Source: Pseudanabaena sp. FACHB-2040
Lineage (GTDB): Bacteria; Cyanobacteriota; Cyanobacteriia; Phormidesmidales; Phormidesmidaceae
Direction: 5' to 3'
NCBI RefSeq assembly: GCF_014696715.1
Contig: NZ_JACJQO010000015.1
Location: 124,001-188,000, forward strand
Length of the DNA stretch: 64,000 nucleotides
This document shows, one piece after another, positions 27,332-36,126 of this stretch (the first letter of the stretch is position 1; every line of letters starts with the position of its first letter). The position numbers and the translations under genes are program-made. The notes under the pieces were generated by a model. It saw only the letters and a list, made by a program, of their open reading frames with translations, did not search any database and was not told the origin of the DNA.

Positions 27332-28030
27332 ATGAGCGATCCCGAACTCCAGGCCAGGCTTAAACGATTGGCCGCCGAGGTTGAGCAAGAAACCTTTGCC
27401 CATCGATCCACCAAAGCCCCTCTAGAGCAGCCGCCTAAGGGCCAGGCCACCGCTTCTGCTCAAAACAGAGGAATGCTCGCTCGCTGGAAAAACAATGCCC
27501 TGTTGCCGGTGCAGATTTTAGCGATTTCCTGGGCTCAGGAGATTGTAGACCAGGTGTTTTTTCAGGGGCGGTGGAACCTGCCGGTACATCCTCGTGCACT
27601 TGAGGGCATTCCAGGAATTTTTCTATCGGCGTTTTCCCACGGTGGGTTTGGTCACCTGATCGGCAACAGTGTTGGCTTTCTCCTATTTAGCTGGTTGATT
27701 TTGGCCAAGAGCAGGCGCGACTTTTGGATTACTTTTTGCATTGGCTGGCTAGGCGGCGGCTTTGTGACCTGGCTGCTGGGCCCGCAGAGCGCCCACGGCC
27801 TGAGCGGAGTGATCTATACCCTATTCGGCTATCTCCTAGTGATCGGCTGGTTAGAGAAGCGCATTGTTCCGCTACTCATTTCAGTCTTCGTTTTGGTTAA
27901 CTACAGTGCCTTCATCTGGGGCATCTTCCCCACTCACCCTATGGTGGCTTGGTGGGGGCACCTCTTTGGGTTTGTCTTGGGTATCTTTGCAGCTTATGGA
28001 GTTTACCGAGAGCCTGCTCCTAAAGCTTAA
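27332..28030 (+). CDS. Rhomboid-family intramembrane serine protease
   Basis: 232 residues: a cytoplasmic N-terminus of about 60 residues, then six membrane helices. Family signatures are present: the HGGFGHLIGN motif in helix 2, the catalytic Ser in GLSGVIYTLFGY (helix 4), and the catalytic His in WWGHLFGFVLG (helix 6). An active protease is expected; substrate unknown. Not in an operon. Confidence 0.92.
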   Translation: MSDPELQARLKRLAAEVEQETFAHRSTKAPLEQPPKGQATASAQNRGMLARWKNNALLPVQILAISWAQEIVDQVFFQGRWNLPVHPRALEGIPGIFLSAFSHGGFGHLIGNSVGFLLFSWLILAKSRRDFWITFCIGWLGGGFVTWLLGPQSAHGLSGVIYTLFGYLLVIGWLEKRIVPLLISVFVLVNYSAFIWGIFPTHPMVAWWGHLFGFVLGIFAAYGVYREPAPKA

Positions 28031-28057
28031 GCAGTTGCCTTTGCCTGTCTGCAGAAA

Positions 28058-28082
28058 AGTCCCCACCTTTTAGGTAGGGACT
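28058..28082 (+). terminator. Hairpin after the rhomboid gene
   Basis: AGTCCCCACC (28058-28067) and GGTAGGGACT (28073-28082) pair over ten positions with one mismatch, 28 bp past the rhomboid stop. No following T-run; termination is inferred from position. Confidence 0.45.
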
Positions 28083-28096
28083 GGGTTCACGTGCAA

Positions 28097-28114
28097 TTTG
28101 CGTCGGGACGCAAA
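28097..28114. promoter_or_regulatory. Perfect palindrome upstream of arsR
   Basis: TTTGCGTC-GG-GACGCAAA, 8-bp arms with a 2-bp centre, about 130 bp before arsR. It could be an operator. It does not match the ATCAA/TTGAT form usual for ArsR sites. Confidence 0.4.
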
Positions 28115-28245
28115 CGTTAAATTATTCTCACCAAGCAAAGTTAATAGAGTATTAACGGCTTCTTGATACTGAGGCGCTGCCAAGCAGGGACAGACCCGAG
28201 AGGGTTTGCTACACTGCAACGGCACGCTTTCTTCAATTAAAGTTG

Positions 28246-28584
28246 ATGATAAAAACAGTTCAAAACTCACCAACAAAAGTTGTTTTGGGTTTCAAGGCCC
28301 TGTCTGACCCAATCCGAATTGGAGTTTTGGAGCTTTTGCGGGAGCAGGAGCTGTGTGTCTGCGACCTGTGTGAGCAGCTAGATGTAGCTCAATCTAAACT
28401 CTCTTTTCATCTCAAGATTCTTAAAGAAGCGGGGCTGATTAGAGGGCGACAAGAAAGCCGCTGGGTCTATTACAGCTTGAATCTGCCTGAGTTTGTCGTG
28501 TTAGAGCAGTACCTAGCAGAGTTTCGTCGCTTCAGCCCAATTTTGCCTGCCCGCGCCTGCTCAGACGGCAGTAACTCAAGATAA
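28246..28584 (+). CDS. arsR: ArsR-family arsenic-responsive repressor
   Basis: 112 residues from ATG 28246. It is a winged helix of ArsR/SmtB type: LSDPIRIGVLELL, then the metal-site motif ELCVCDLCEQL (As(III)-binding cysteines near residues 36-42), then SKLSFHLKILKEAGLI. A further Cys lies near the C-terminus (RACSDG). It immediately precedes acr3 and arsC, so it is the expected repressor of this set. Confidence 0.92.
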   Translation: MIKTVQNSPTKVVLGFKALSDPIRIGVLELLREQELCVCDLCEQLDVAQSKLSFHLKILKEAGLIRGRQESRWVYYSLNLPEFVVLEQYLAEFRRFSPILPARACSDGSNSR

Positions 28585-28621
28585 ATTGAGGTAGCGATTT
28601 CTGACTCGGGATGCCTGACTC

Positions 28622-28649
28622 TTGACAAATCAATTTTTTTTGAAATGAT
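28622..28649 (+). promoter_or_regulatory. Probable acr3 promoter with overlapping ArsR-like operator
   Basis: A TTGACA -35 (28622-28627) is followed, after 16 bp, by AATGAT (28644-28649) as a weak -10. The spacer holds an imperfect dyad ATCAA...TTGAAATGAT, the form known for ArsR/SmtB operators. Located 28 bp before acr3. Confidence 0.5.
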
Positions 28650-28676
28650 GTAAGGGTCAGAATCGCAACCCGGCCA

Positions 28677-29831
28677 ATGAGTATCAATCAAACTGAGATC
28701 AATCCAAAAGCTTTTCAGGCTGGCGGACAGCTCAACTTCTTCGAGCGCTATCTGACGCTCTGGGTGTTTCTCTGCATTATTGTGGGAATTTTGCTGGGGC
28801 GCTTATTTCCTGGCATAGCCGTCGCGCTAGATGCGATGAGCCTTTATCAGGTGTCGATCCCGATCGCCATCTGCCTCTTTTTTATGATGTATCCGATCAT
28901 GGTCAAGATTGACTTTGGTCAAGCCAAGCGGGCCGCTCAGGCTCCTCGACCCGTCGTGCTGACGCTGGTTGTGAACTGGGTGATTAAGCCGTTTACGATG
29001 GTGGCCTTTGCTCAGTTTTTCCTGGGCTGGCTGTTTAGGCCGCTGATTGAGGGTACGGAGTTGATTCGGGGAGCGCAGGTAGGCCTAGCTGATTCTTACA
29101 TTGCTGGCACAATTTTGCTGGGCATCGCGCCCTGTACGGCAATGGTGTTGATGTGGGGCTATCTGTCTTTTAGCAATCAGGGACACACCCTGGTAATGGT
29201 GGCGATTAACTCGTTGGCGATGCTGTTTCTCTATGCACCTCTAGGGCGCTGGCTGCTGGCAGCTAACAACCTGGCAGTGCCTTGGGAAACAATTGTGCTG
29301 TCGGTGCTGGTCTATGTGGGTCTGCCGCTGCTGGCTGGGGCGGTGTCGCGCAGCTGGATTTTGCAGAACAAGGGCCGGGCCTGGTTTGAGGACGTGTTTT
29401 TGAAGTATCTCAGCCCGGTAGCGGTGGTGGCGCTGCTGCTGACCCTGGTGCTGCTGTTCGCCTTTAAGGGTGATCTGATTGTGGAGAACCCGCTGCACAT
29501 TCTGCTGATCGCGGTGCCCCTGTTTATCCAGACCAACTTTATTTTTTTGATTTCTTACCTCGCTGCTCAAAAACTGGGCATGGTCTACGAAGATGCTGCC
29601 CCAGCAGCGCTGATTGGGGCTAGCAACCACTTTGAGGTTGCGATCGCAACCGCTGTTACCCTCTTTGGCCTTAACTCTGGCGCTGCCCTAGCCACAGTTG
29701 TCGGCGTGCTGATCGAAGTCCCTGTCATGCTGATGCTGGTCGAGGTTTGCAAGCGCACTGCTTTTTGGTTTCCCCGCGAGCCGGAGAAGGCGACGCTGCG
29801 GGATCCGCGCTGTACGAAGCCGTTGGGGTAG
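28677..29831 (+). CDS. acr3: Arsenite efflux transporter, ACR3 family
   Basis: 384 residues with ten predicted membrane helices. The ACR3 signatures include [16 protein letters not shown] with the essential Cys (near 157) and the N-terminal [12 protein letters not shown] segment. It exports arsenite (and possibly antimonite) across the plasma membrane. It lies between arsR and arsC on the same strand. ArsH, often encoded in cyanobacterial ars operons, is absent here. Confidence 0.94.
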   Translation: MSINQTEINPKAFQAGGQLNFFERYLTLWVFLCIIVGILLGRLFPGIAVALDAMSLYQVSIPIAICLFFMMYPIMVKIDFGQAKRAAQAPRPVVLTLVVNWVIKPFTMVAFAQFFLGWLFRPLIEGTELIRGAQVGLADSYIAGTILLGIAPCTAMVLMWGYLSFSNQGHTLVMVAINSLAMLFLYAPLGRWLLAANNLAVPWETIVLSVLVYVGLPLLAGAVSRSWILQNKGRAWFEDVFLKYLSPVAVVALLLTLVLLFAFKGDLIVENPLHILLIAVPLFIQTNFIFLISYLAAQKLGMVYEDAAPAALIGASNHFEVAIATAVTLFGLNSGAALATVVGVLIEVPVMLMLVEVCKRTAFWFPREPEKATLRDPRCTKPLG

Positions 29832-29915
29832 AAGGTAAAGGGTGAAGGTTGAAGGGGTAGGAGGGGGGCCAGGAGTTAGGAATAGACAGCCTACGTAATC
29901 AAGGAGAACTCCACT

Positions 29916-30326
29916 ATGAAGCGTGTCATGTTTGTGTGCCGGAAGAATTCGGCTCGTTCTCAGATGGCGGAGGGGTTTGCAAAGACCTTGGGCGCTGGAA
30001 AGATTGCTGTCACCAGTTCGGGGCTGGAGGCTAGCCAGGTGCGGTCAGAAGCGATCGCAACGATGAGAGAGGTCGGCATCGATATTAGTGATCAGACTTC
30101 GAATGCGCTGAGTGAGTTTAGCCCTGAGGACTTTGATGCAGTGATCTCGCTCTGTGGCTGTGGGGTTAACCTGCCGCCGGAGTGGGTAGTGCGGGAGGTG
30201 TTTGAGGACTGGCAGCTAGACGACCCGGCAGAACAGCCCGAGATTTTTCCCCGCGTGCGCGATGAGGTCAAGGAGCGGGTTGAGGTGCTGATTGCTAAGC
30301 TAAGCCCAGAACCCGCTGCCATCTAA
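29916..30326 (+). CDS. arsC: Arsenate reductase, LMW-phosphatase type, glutaredoxin-linked cyanobacterial form
   Basis: 136 residues. The phosphatase-like loop is CRKNSARSQ with Cys8, and the later ISLCGCGVN supplies Cys80 and Cys82. These three cysteines occupy the positions known to be essential in the Synechocystis ArsC enzyme. Positions 13 and 35, Cys in that enzyme, are Ala and Ser here, so those two look dispensable. AAGGAG ribosome-binding site. Converts arsenate to arsenite for ACR3. Confidence 0.94.
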   Translation: MKRVMFVCRKNSARSQMAEGFAKTLGAGKIAVTSSGLEASQVRSEAIATMREVGIDISDQTSNALSEFSPEDFDAVISLCGCGVNLPPEWVVREVFEDWQLDDPAEQPEIFPRVRDEVKERVEVLIAKLSPEPAAI

Positions 30327-30405
30327 AGATTTTCCGATGTAGGAAAGCTGCTGATGGGTTGGCAGACAGCCCACTCAGCTCAACTTTAGACCAGGGCGAG
30401 AACTG

Positions 30406-30966
30406 TTAAATCAGGGTCAGGCGGTAGTCTTCGAAAGTTGCCTCAAAGCCGTTGCCCTCTGGAGAGGCGCACATGATACCCACCTGAAGCTCGCTGGGAT
30501 GCGCTAGATAGGCCAGCCTAAATGGGGTGTAGCCAGACACGGCATTATTCCAGTAGGCAAGGTGGATTGCCTCTTTACGACGCTCTACCCGAAGCTGGAG
30601 AAAGGCGGGGGGATCGGTTAGGGGCGTCATAGACCAGTCTGAGTAATCGTGGGTGACGACGGCACTCAGGTTTTGCACGCCCTCTACATATTCAATGCCG
30701 GTTTTGATCCAGTGCTTCTCATCGGCGCGGATCATTAGACCGGTCTGGTCGTAGAGGTCTTGATACTGGCCCCGAATTTTGACTTCGGCGATAAAGTCTG
30801 AGGCGGTGGTTTCAAAGAAGAAATGGCCGCTGTCGCGAATAAAGCCGTAGTGGGTGATGCGCCAAAAGTCTGTTTTAGGCGCGGTGGTCACGTTGATTTG
30901 ATTACCGGCTTGGGACCATTGGGCCGGTTCATTGAACCATTGCATAGCGGTAGATTTTCCTGTCAT
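30406..30966 (-). CDS. DUF1349 domain protein
   Basis: 186 residues. The concanavalin-like DUF1349 fold is indicated by MQWFNEPAQW, TDFWRITHYGFIRDSG, YDQTGLMIRAD and MCASPEGNGFEATFEDYRL. The family includes proteins annotated as regulation of enolase 1, but the role is not established. It lies 19 bp after devA on the same strand and may be co-transcribed. Confidence 0.85.
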   Translation of the reverse strand: MTGKSTAMQWFNEPAQWSQAGNQINVTTAPKTDFWRITHYGFIRDSGHFFFETTASDFIAEVKIRGQYQDLYDQTGLMIRADEKHWIKTGIEYVEGVQNLSAVVTHDYSDWSMTPLTDPPAFLQLRVERRKEAIHLAYWNNAVSGYTPFRLAYLAHPSELQVGIMCASPEGNGFEATFEDYRLTLI

Positions 30967-30985
30967 ATTCCTTGCTATAGGGTGA

Positions 30986-31657
30986 TTATGAGCTTAGCCG
31001 CCCGTCTTCAATATGCAGAGTGCGGTCGGCAATGTCGAGAATGCGGGTGTCGTGGGTGACGAGCAGAACAGTGCAGTGCTGCTGATGGGCGAGCTGCTGA
31101 ATCAGATTGACCACGTCGCGCCCTGAATGGCTGTCGAGAGAGGCTGTGGGTTCGTCGGCCAGCACAATTTTAGGAGCCGTGACTAGGGCACGTGCGATCG
31201 CAACTCGCTGCTTTTGGCCGCCTGAGAGCTGGTCGGGGTACTTGTGACTATGATCGCCTAGGCCAACAGTGGTGAGAATAGCTTGCGATCGCTGCCGTCG
31301 TTCGTGCCGAGATACGCCATGCAGCTTCAGCGCCATGCCCACGTTTTCCGCCGCCGTCAGACAGTCCAACAGGTTGTGAGACTGAAAGATAAAGCCAATC
31401 TGGTTACGCAGCCGCACGAGTTGACGCTTTCGTGCGCCTCTAAGTTCTTGGCCTAGGATCTGCAGGCTGCCCTCTTGCACTGAGCGCAAAGCGCCCATAA
31501 GAGTGAGCAGCGTTGTCTTGCCGCTGCCCGATGGCCCGGTCAGCAGCACAATCTCGCTGGGGTGAAGCGCCAGGCTAATGTCGGTCAGCACTGGGCGGCG
31601 GAGGGTGCCTTTGCCGAAGGTGTGGTGCAGGTTTTGGATGGTGACGGTGGGGGGCAT
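30986..31657 (-). CDS. devA: DevA-type ABC transporter ATPase
   Basis: 223 residues. Walker [13 protein letters not shown] (about 39-50), signature [16 protein letters not shown] (about 145-160), Walker [11 protein letters not shown], then the H-loop LLVTHDTRI. Closest in character to DevA of the DevBCA exporters (MacB-like group). It forms the ATPase with DevC and DevB encoded directly upstream. Such exporters feed glycolipids or other envelope molecules to TolC; the substrate here is unknown. Confidence 0.92.
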   Translation of the reverse strand: MPPTVTIQNLHHTFGKGTLRRPVLTDISLALHPSEIVLLTGPSGSGKTTLLTLMGALRSVQEGSLQILGQELRGARKRQLVRLRNQIGFIFQSHNLLDCLTAAENVGMALKLHGVSRHERRQRSQAILTTVGLGDHSHKYPDQLSGGQKQRVAIARALVTAPKIVLADEPTASLDSHSGRDVVNLIQQLAHQQHCTVLLVTHDTRILDIADRTLHIEDGRLSS

Positions 31658-31682
31658 GGGGGAGTGGGGGAGTGGGGGAGTG
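31657..31682. repeat. GGGGGAGTG tandem repeat between devC and devA
   Basis: Three near-perfect copies fill the 25-bp gap from the devC stop to the devA start codon, directly abutting the devA ATG. The same style of G-rich repeat lies next to start codons at 32886, 41510 and 46681. Confidence 0.7.
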
Positions 31683-32885
31683 TTAGAAGACGTCGGCGGG
31701 GTCGGCGGAGCGGAGGCGGCGCATTGCGATCGCGCCTGAGACGTTGCACATGAGCAGGGTGAGCAGGAAGACTTGCAGGGCGACGGTGCTGCGCATGACT
31801 AGGGGGATGCGGGTGAGGATGGTCAGGATTTGGTAGAGGCCGAGGGAGGTGAGGTAACCGGGGATAAAGCCGAGGATGGCCAGGAAAATGGCTTCTAGGA
31901 GGACGACTCGCAGCAGGGCGCTGTCGCTATAGCCCATGGCTTTGAGGGTGGCGTATTCGGGTAGGTGGTCGCTGATGTCGGTGTAGAGCACCTGATAGAC
32001 AATCACGATGCCGACGACAAAGCCGACGATGCCGCCGAAGCGAAAGATAATGCCGATGGGGTCGCTGGCTGTGAACTGGCGTTCTTTGCCAATGAGTTCA
32101 TCTAGGGTGAGGATACTGATGCTGTCGGGCAGGTGGGCTTGCAGCTGAGTCTGTACGGTTGCGGGGTCGCTGCCCGGTTCTAGGGTGAGCACGCCTAGGG
32201 TGACCTGCTGCAGGGTAGTGGGGCCAAACCATTGGGTGTAGTTCCAGTCGCTCATTACGACGGTGCCTTTTTCGACGACGGTGCTGCCCAGGCTAAACAG
32301 GCCGACAACTTGAACTTGGCGGTTCGCCATCAGGGTCTGCACCTCTCCCGAAGTGGCCAAAAGCTGAGGAACATCGCCCAGAGAAGGCTGCGAGAGACGG
32401 TCAAAGAGCACATTGCTGGCCCCGCTGAGGCGATTGAGCTGACTGTCTACTTCAGGCAGGTTGAGCACAGGCTGAGTCGGGTTAAAGGCAATTACGCGCA
32501 CTTGATTACCAAAGAGATCGCTTGGGCTTTCACCCTCAGGGGCCTGCTCAAGCTGGGCTGGGTTAGTCCAGTTGACTGTGTTCATGTAGAGGGGGGCTGC
32601 GATCGCAACTCCGTCCACTGCATTTGCCTGAATCAGGTGCGCCCGAGGGAAGGGAACCGGCAACCGTAGACTAGGACTAAACGAAGACACTAAAAACAAA
32701 TCTCCCCGCAGGTTTTCGTGCAGGGTAGTGGCCCCTTCAGAGATCAGTGACTCTAGCCCCATCATGGTGAACATGAGAATGTTGGCAAAGCTGACTCCAG
32801 TAATGGCAACCGCAAGGCGCACTTTTTGATGGGAGAGCTGCGCCCAGGAGAGGGGCTTGTCGAAGGGGAGTTTGGGAAGGGGCAT
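31683..32885 (-). CDS. devC: DevC-type ABC transporter permease
   Basis: 400 residues from ATG 32885 (MPLPKLPFDKPLSWAQLSHQ), the normal DevC start; an upstream ATG at 32960 would only translate repeat DNA. Four membrane helices: one near residue 25-45 and three in the C-terminal half (FRFGGIVGFVVGIVIVYQVL, LLEAIFLAILGFIPGYLTSL, VFLLTLLMCNVSGAIAMR), with a large periplasmic domain between. Second gene of devB-devC-devA. Confidence 0.92.
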   Translation of the reverse strand: MPLPKLPFDKPLSWAQLSHQKVRLAVAITGVSFANILMFTMMGLESLISEGATTLHENLRGDLFLVSSFSPSLRLPVPFPRAHLIQANAVDGVAIAAPLYMNTVNWTNPAQLEQAPEGESPSDLFGNQVRVIAFNPTQPVLNLPEVDSQLNRLSGASNVLFDRLSQPSLGDVPQLLATSGEVQTLMANRQVQVVGLFSLGSTVVEKGTVVMSDWNYTQWFGPTTLQQVTLGVLTLEPGSDPATVQTQLQAHLPDSISILTLDELIGKERQFTASDPIGIIFRFGGIVGFVVGIVIVYQVLYTDISDHLPEYATLKAMGYSDSALLRVVLLEAIFLAILGFIPGYLTSLGLYQILTILTRIPLVMRSTVALQVFLLTLLMCNVSGAIAMRRLRSADPADVF

Positions 32886-32925
32886 GGGTGGATGGGTGGA
32901 TGGGTGGGGGGAAGGCAAGACGCCT
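32886..32925. repeat. GGGTGGAT tandem repeat upstream of devC
   Basis: The repeats abut the devC ATG on its 5' side. They would encode a Pro/Ser/His-rich extension if an upstream start were used. Confidence 0.65.
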
Positions 32926-32972
32926 GAGGAGACGCGTGACGAGATTTTGAGCTTGGTCACGCTGTAGAGCGG

Positions 32973-34151
32973 CTATGGGCGGGCGCTGGTGACTTGGGTA
33001 TTGGCGTCGATGGCGACCCGTACCTGCATACCAGTCAGGGCGGCAACCTGCTGGCTAGCGGCTGGATCGAGGCGAATTTTGACGGTGACAACGCGAGCAT
33101 TGACGTCTTGGGTAGGGTCGGTTGAGGTTTCACCAAAGCTGGCGGTGCCGATTTGCAGACCCACCTGATCGACGGTGCCTTTGAGGTCGGAGTCGATGCC
33201 GCCATATTCGCTGGTGACAGTGACGCTCTGGCCCAAGCGCACTTTACGGATGTCGGTTTCGTAGATTTCGGCGATCACCATCATCTGGCTAGTCTGGGCC
33301 AGTTCGACAATGCCTTGCTGGGTGTTGACCTGTTCCCCGATCTGGGTATTGATTTTAAGGATTTGTCCAGCAACAGGAGCCCGCACCAGCACGTCATCAA
33401 GGTCGGCTTGCCGCTGGGCTACCTGGGTCTGAGACTGCTGGAGCTGGGCTTGTGCGATCGCAATATCCTCTGGACGCACCTGCCGCAGTTCGACTAGCCG
33501 AGCCTGTTCTTCAACGAGTTGCGCTCTTAGGGTGGTTTCGGTTTCATTAAGTTCGGCCTGCCTTTGGGTTAGGTCAGCTTGAGCCGTGTCGTAGTCACGC
33601 TGGGCGATATCTAGCTCGGAGCGGCTGATTGCGCCGACGGCTTCTAGCTGCCGGTAGCGCTGGTACTCTAGCTGAGAAGTTTGTAGGGTGGCTTGCGATC
33701 GCGCCACAGCTGCCCGCCGCTGCTCCGCTTGGGTCAGAAGCTGCGCCTCCAGACGGTCAATCCTGGCCTGTTGCGCCTCTAGGCTAGAAAGCTGGCTGCC
33801 TTTTTGGGTTTTGGTCAGCTCTGCCTGCCGCTGCTCTACCAAGGCACGAGCCGCCTGAAGTTCGGCTCGGCGGCGATCAGCCCCTTGCAGCACCGCAATT
33901 ACTTGGCCTGCCTCGACTTGGTCACCTTCTGCAACGCGGATCTCATTAACTCGGCTATCCGCTGCATTAGGCACCGACACCCGAATCACTTCACCCTGCG
34001 GCTCAATCCGCCCTAAGGCAACCACCGAATTAGCCTCAACAACGACCGGGGCAGCCACTTCTTCGGTTTGGGAAAAGGGCAGCGCACATCCGGCAGACAG
34101 TGTGAGGATAGCAGCCGTTGCTGCGGCGCGTAGTGTTATCTGCTGAATCAT
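32973..34151 (-). CDS. devB: DevB-type periplasmic adaptor (HlyD family)
   Basis: 392 residues from ATG 34151. It begins with MIQQITLRAAATAAILTLSAGC, a lipoprotein-like signal with Cys near 22. The biotinyl-lipoyl-like domain is VVALGRIEPQGEVIRVSVP, a long coiled coil of about 140 residues follows (RQAELTKTQKGSQLSSLEAQ ...), then the barrel domain (VRAPVAGQILKINTQIGEQV). It bridges DevAC to an outer-membrane TolC. First gene of the operon. The ORF could extend 67 codons upstream, but those codons lie in repeat-rich DNA. Confidence 0.92.
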   Translation of the reverse strand: MIQQITLRAAATAAILTLSAGCALPFSQTEEVAAPVVVEANSVVALGRIEPQGEVIRVSVPNAADSRVNEIRVAEGDQVEAGQVIAVLQGADRRRAELQAARALVEQRQAELTKTQKGSQLSSLEAQQARIDRLEAQLLTQAEQRRAAVARSQATLQTSQLEYQRYRQLEAVGAISRSELDIAQRDYDTAQADLTQRQAELNETETTLRAQLVEEQARLVELRQVRPEDIAIAQAQLQQSQTQVAQRQADLDDVLVRAPVAGQILKINTQIGEQVNTQQGIVELAQTSQMMVIAEIYETDIRKVRLGQSVTVTSEYGGIDSDLKGTVDQVGLQIGTASFGETSTDPTQDVNARVVTVKIRLDPAASQQVAALTGMQVRVAIDANTQVTSARP

Positions 34152-34575
34152 GGGTCTTTGGGGAAGCTCGACCTTACGAAGGTATGCCAGTCGCACCTGC
34201 GTTCCCCACCTGCAGTTGGCTGCCATCTGGGGGAACTTGCCCTCACCCAACTGGGTGAGCCTGCTCGTAGGATGTAGCGCTTTAGGCGATTTCGCTACTT
34301 TGAATGGGTCCCCCGGCAGCTTGCCCCGAGCCATGCGAGGTTCTGATGTCAAAGCCTTACACTCCCCAACTTATCGCGGGCAACTGCCTGGGTTTCTTGG
34401 CAGTTTGGATAGTGGCTCTGCTAGGGCTAATCGAGATTCGCCAGCAGTCAGTCTTGGCGGCAAAACCAACCTGTAACTGTCCTTTACATGCTTATCTCTG
34501 GAAAAAGGTAGCTCTGCAGTGAAGCTGAAGTGTTAGAAAACCCCCAACCTTCAACTAAAATCTTTGACGAAATCT
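34152..34575. other. Divergent spacer with dispersed palindrome
   Basis: 424 bp between devB and the first repeat-protein gene. CTCACCCA-AC-TGGGTGAG at 34242-34259 is a palindrome related to the longer one at 37044-37067. Near 34550 lies AACTAAAATCTTTGAC, which is also the empty site of the MITE at 35334. No gene supported. Confidence 0.6.
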
Positions 34576-35220
34576 ATGGCCCCCCTACAACAGCCCATAT
34601 TTGTCGGTAAAGTTCTTGGCCTTGCTCTAAGCCTTGTGTGCGCCCCCGCCCTGTTAATAGGTCGGCCTGTCCATAGCCCTGGAGGGTCAGCATTACAGCA
34701 GCTATCAGCCAATGCCCTTGCCCAAACCAGCCAGCGCTACCAAAGCAGCCCTACAGCCCAACAAGACTTTGACGAAGACGCTGGGCTAGAGCAGCCAGAA
34801 AACATTAGAACTGCCCTTTTTCAAGCCGTCTACATCAATCGGGCAGGCAACTTATTGGGCACGTTTGTCAATGTGCCTGGAGGAAAGATTAAGGTTTACG
34901 CCAGCGGCCAAATTGAGATCGAAGCACGAGACTACACAACCGAAGTAACCTATTACAACAATGGTCGCCTACGGACGGTTGGCAATTCTCGGTTGACCTA
35001 TTTCAACGATGGCCGCATTCGCAGCATTGGTAGGATCAGCTTTAGCTACTATGGCAACGGGCGGCTTAGAACTTTAGGCGGCTTGCGGTTTGATTATTTC
35101 AATAACGGTCGGCTGCGAGACATCGATAATGTGTTTTTTGAATACAGCAGCGATGGCGTGATCAAGCGCATCAGCACCAGCCAAACTAACAGCGGCATTC
35201 GCGTTATCGTCGTGGATTAG
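34576..35220 (+). CDS. Secreted beta-repeat protein, tandem copy 1
   Basis: 214 residues from ATG 34576. Signal peptide about 1-25 (FVGKVLGLALSLVCAPALL). A disordered Gln/Asp-rich stretch follows to about 75. Five or six short repeats of about 20 residues then appear, of the pattern Y-x-N-x-G-R-L-R-x-x-G (VTYYNNGRLRTVGNSRLTYF, FSYYGNGRLRTLGGLRFDYF). These should build a beta-solenoid or hairpin stack. It is closely similar to copy 2. Function unknown; exported, probably periplasmic. Confidence 0.82.
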   Translation: MAPLQQPIFVGKVLGLALSLVCAPALLIGRPVHSPGGSALQQLSANALAQTSQRYQSSPTAQQDFDEDAGLEQPENIRTALFQAVYINRAGNLLGTFVNVPGGKIKVYASGQIEIEARDYTTEVTYYNNGRLRTVGNSRLTYFNDGRIRSIGRISFSYYGNGRLRTLGGLRFDYFNNGRLRDIDNVFFEYSSDGVIKRISTSQTNSGIRVIVVD

Positions 35221-35284
35221 GTGCACAGCTACGCGAAGCCGCACCCCTGACGCTATGCATTCTGCTTGTGTCTAATCCTTTTTT

Positions 35285-35314
35285 GTAGGTTGGTGTCAAG
35301 CTTGCGTTACCCAA
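35285..35314. repeat. Diverged dispersed palindrome, GTAGGTTGG...CCCAAC type
   Basis: Related to the element at 2821-2850, in the spacer between the tandem genes. Confidence 0.5.
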
Positions 35315-35333
35315 CAAACCCTCGAACTAAAAT

Positions 35334-35424
35334 GGGAGTGTTCAGACTTTTGTGTAAATTCCGATTTTTGAAACGAGAGAGCAAGGGTTTGAGCCCAGCT
35401 ATCCCCAACTTTCTGAACACTCCC
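35334..35424. mobile_element. 91-bp MITE with IS256-like ends
   Basis: Perfect 13-bp terminal inverted repeats, GGGAGTGTTCAGA (35334-35346) and TCTGAACACTCCC (35412-35424). The termini continue CTTTTGTGTAAA, as in IS256-family ends. The element is flanked on both sides by the 8-bp direct repeat ACTAAAAT (35326-35333 and 35425-35432), the target duplication. The paralogous spacer upstream of copy 1 (near 34550) has the single, uninterrupted AACTAAAATCTTTGAC, which is the empty site. No transposase is encoded, so it must be mobilised in trans. It inserted just upstream of the copy 2 start. Confidence 0.85.
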
Positions 35425-35446
35425 ACTAAAATCTTTGACAAAACCT

Positions 35447-36088
35447 ATGGTCCCCCTACAACAGCCCATATTTGTCGGTAAAGTTCTTGGCCTTGCTCTA
35501 AGCCTTCTGTGTGCCCCTGCCCTGCTAGCAGATGGATCTCATAGCCGTGTAGGGTCAGCCTTACAGCAGCTATCGACCAATGCTCTTGCCCAGACCAGCC
35601 AGCGCGACCAGAACAGCCCTCCAGCCCGACAAGACTTTGACGAAGACGCTGGGCTAGAGCAGCCAGAAGACATTAGAACTGCCCTTTTTCAGGCCGTCTA
35701 CGTCAATCGGGCGGGCGATGTGCTGGGCACGTTTGTTAATGTGCCTGGAGCGAAGATTAAGGTGTATGCCAGCGGCCAAATTGAGTTCGAAGCACGAGAC
35801 TACACAACCGAAGTGACCTATTACGACAATGGTCGTCCACGGGTGATTGGCAATTCTCGGTTGACCTATTACAACGATGGCAGCATTCGCAGCATTGGTG
35901 GAATCAACTTTAGCTACTACAACAATAGTCGGCTCAGAAACCTGGGCAGCTTGCGGTTCGTTTATTTCAATAGCGGTCGGCTGCAAAACATTGATAATGT
36001 GTCTTTTGAATACGACAGTGATGGCGTGCTTAAGCGCATCAGCGCCAGCCAAACCAGCAGCGGCATTCGCGTTATCGTCGTGGACTAA
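35447..36088 (+). CDS. Secreted beta-repeat protein, tandem copy 2
   Basis: 213 residues. Same architecture as copy 1: signal peptide, Gln/Asp-rich linker, and the Y-x-N-x-G-R-x-R repeats (TYYDNGRPRVIGNSRLTYY, FSYYNNSRLRNLGSLRFVYF). Most residues are identical to copy 1, including the ends ISAS..SGIRVIVVD. Some repeat Gly residues are Ser here, so copy 2 is diverging. The 91-bp MITE lies 22 bp before its start. Confidence 0.82.
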   Translation: MVPLQQPIFVGKVLGLALSLLCAPALLADGSHSRVGSALQQLSTNALAQTSQRDQNSPPARQDFDEDAGLEQPEDIRTALFQAVYVNRAGDVLGTFVNVPGAKIKVYASGQIEFEARDYTTEVTYYDNGRPRVIGNSRLTYYNDGSIRSIGGINFSYYNNSRLRNLGSLRFVYFNSGRLQNIDNVSFEYDSDGVLKRISASQTSSGIRVIVVD

Positions 36089-36126
36089 GTGCGTGGGAAC
36101 AACGCACTTTTAACCGTGAAAGTGGG

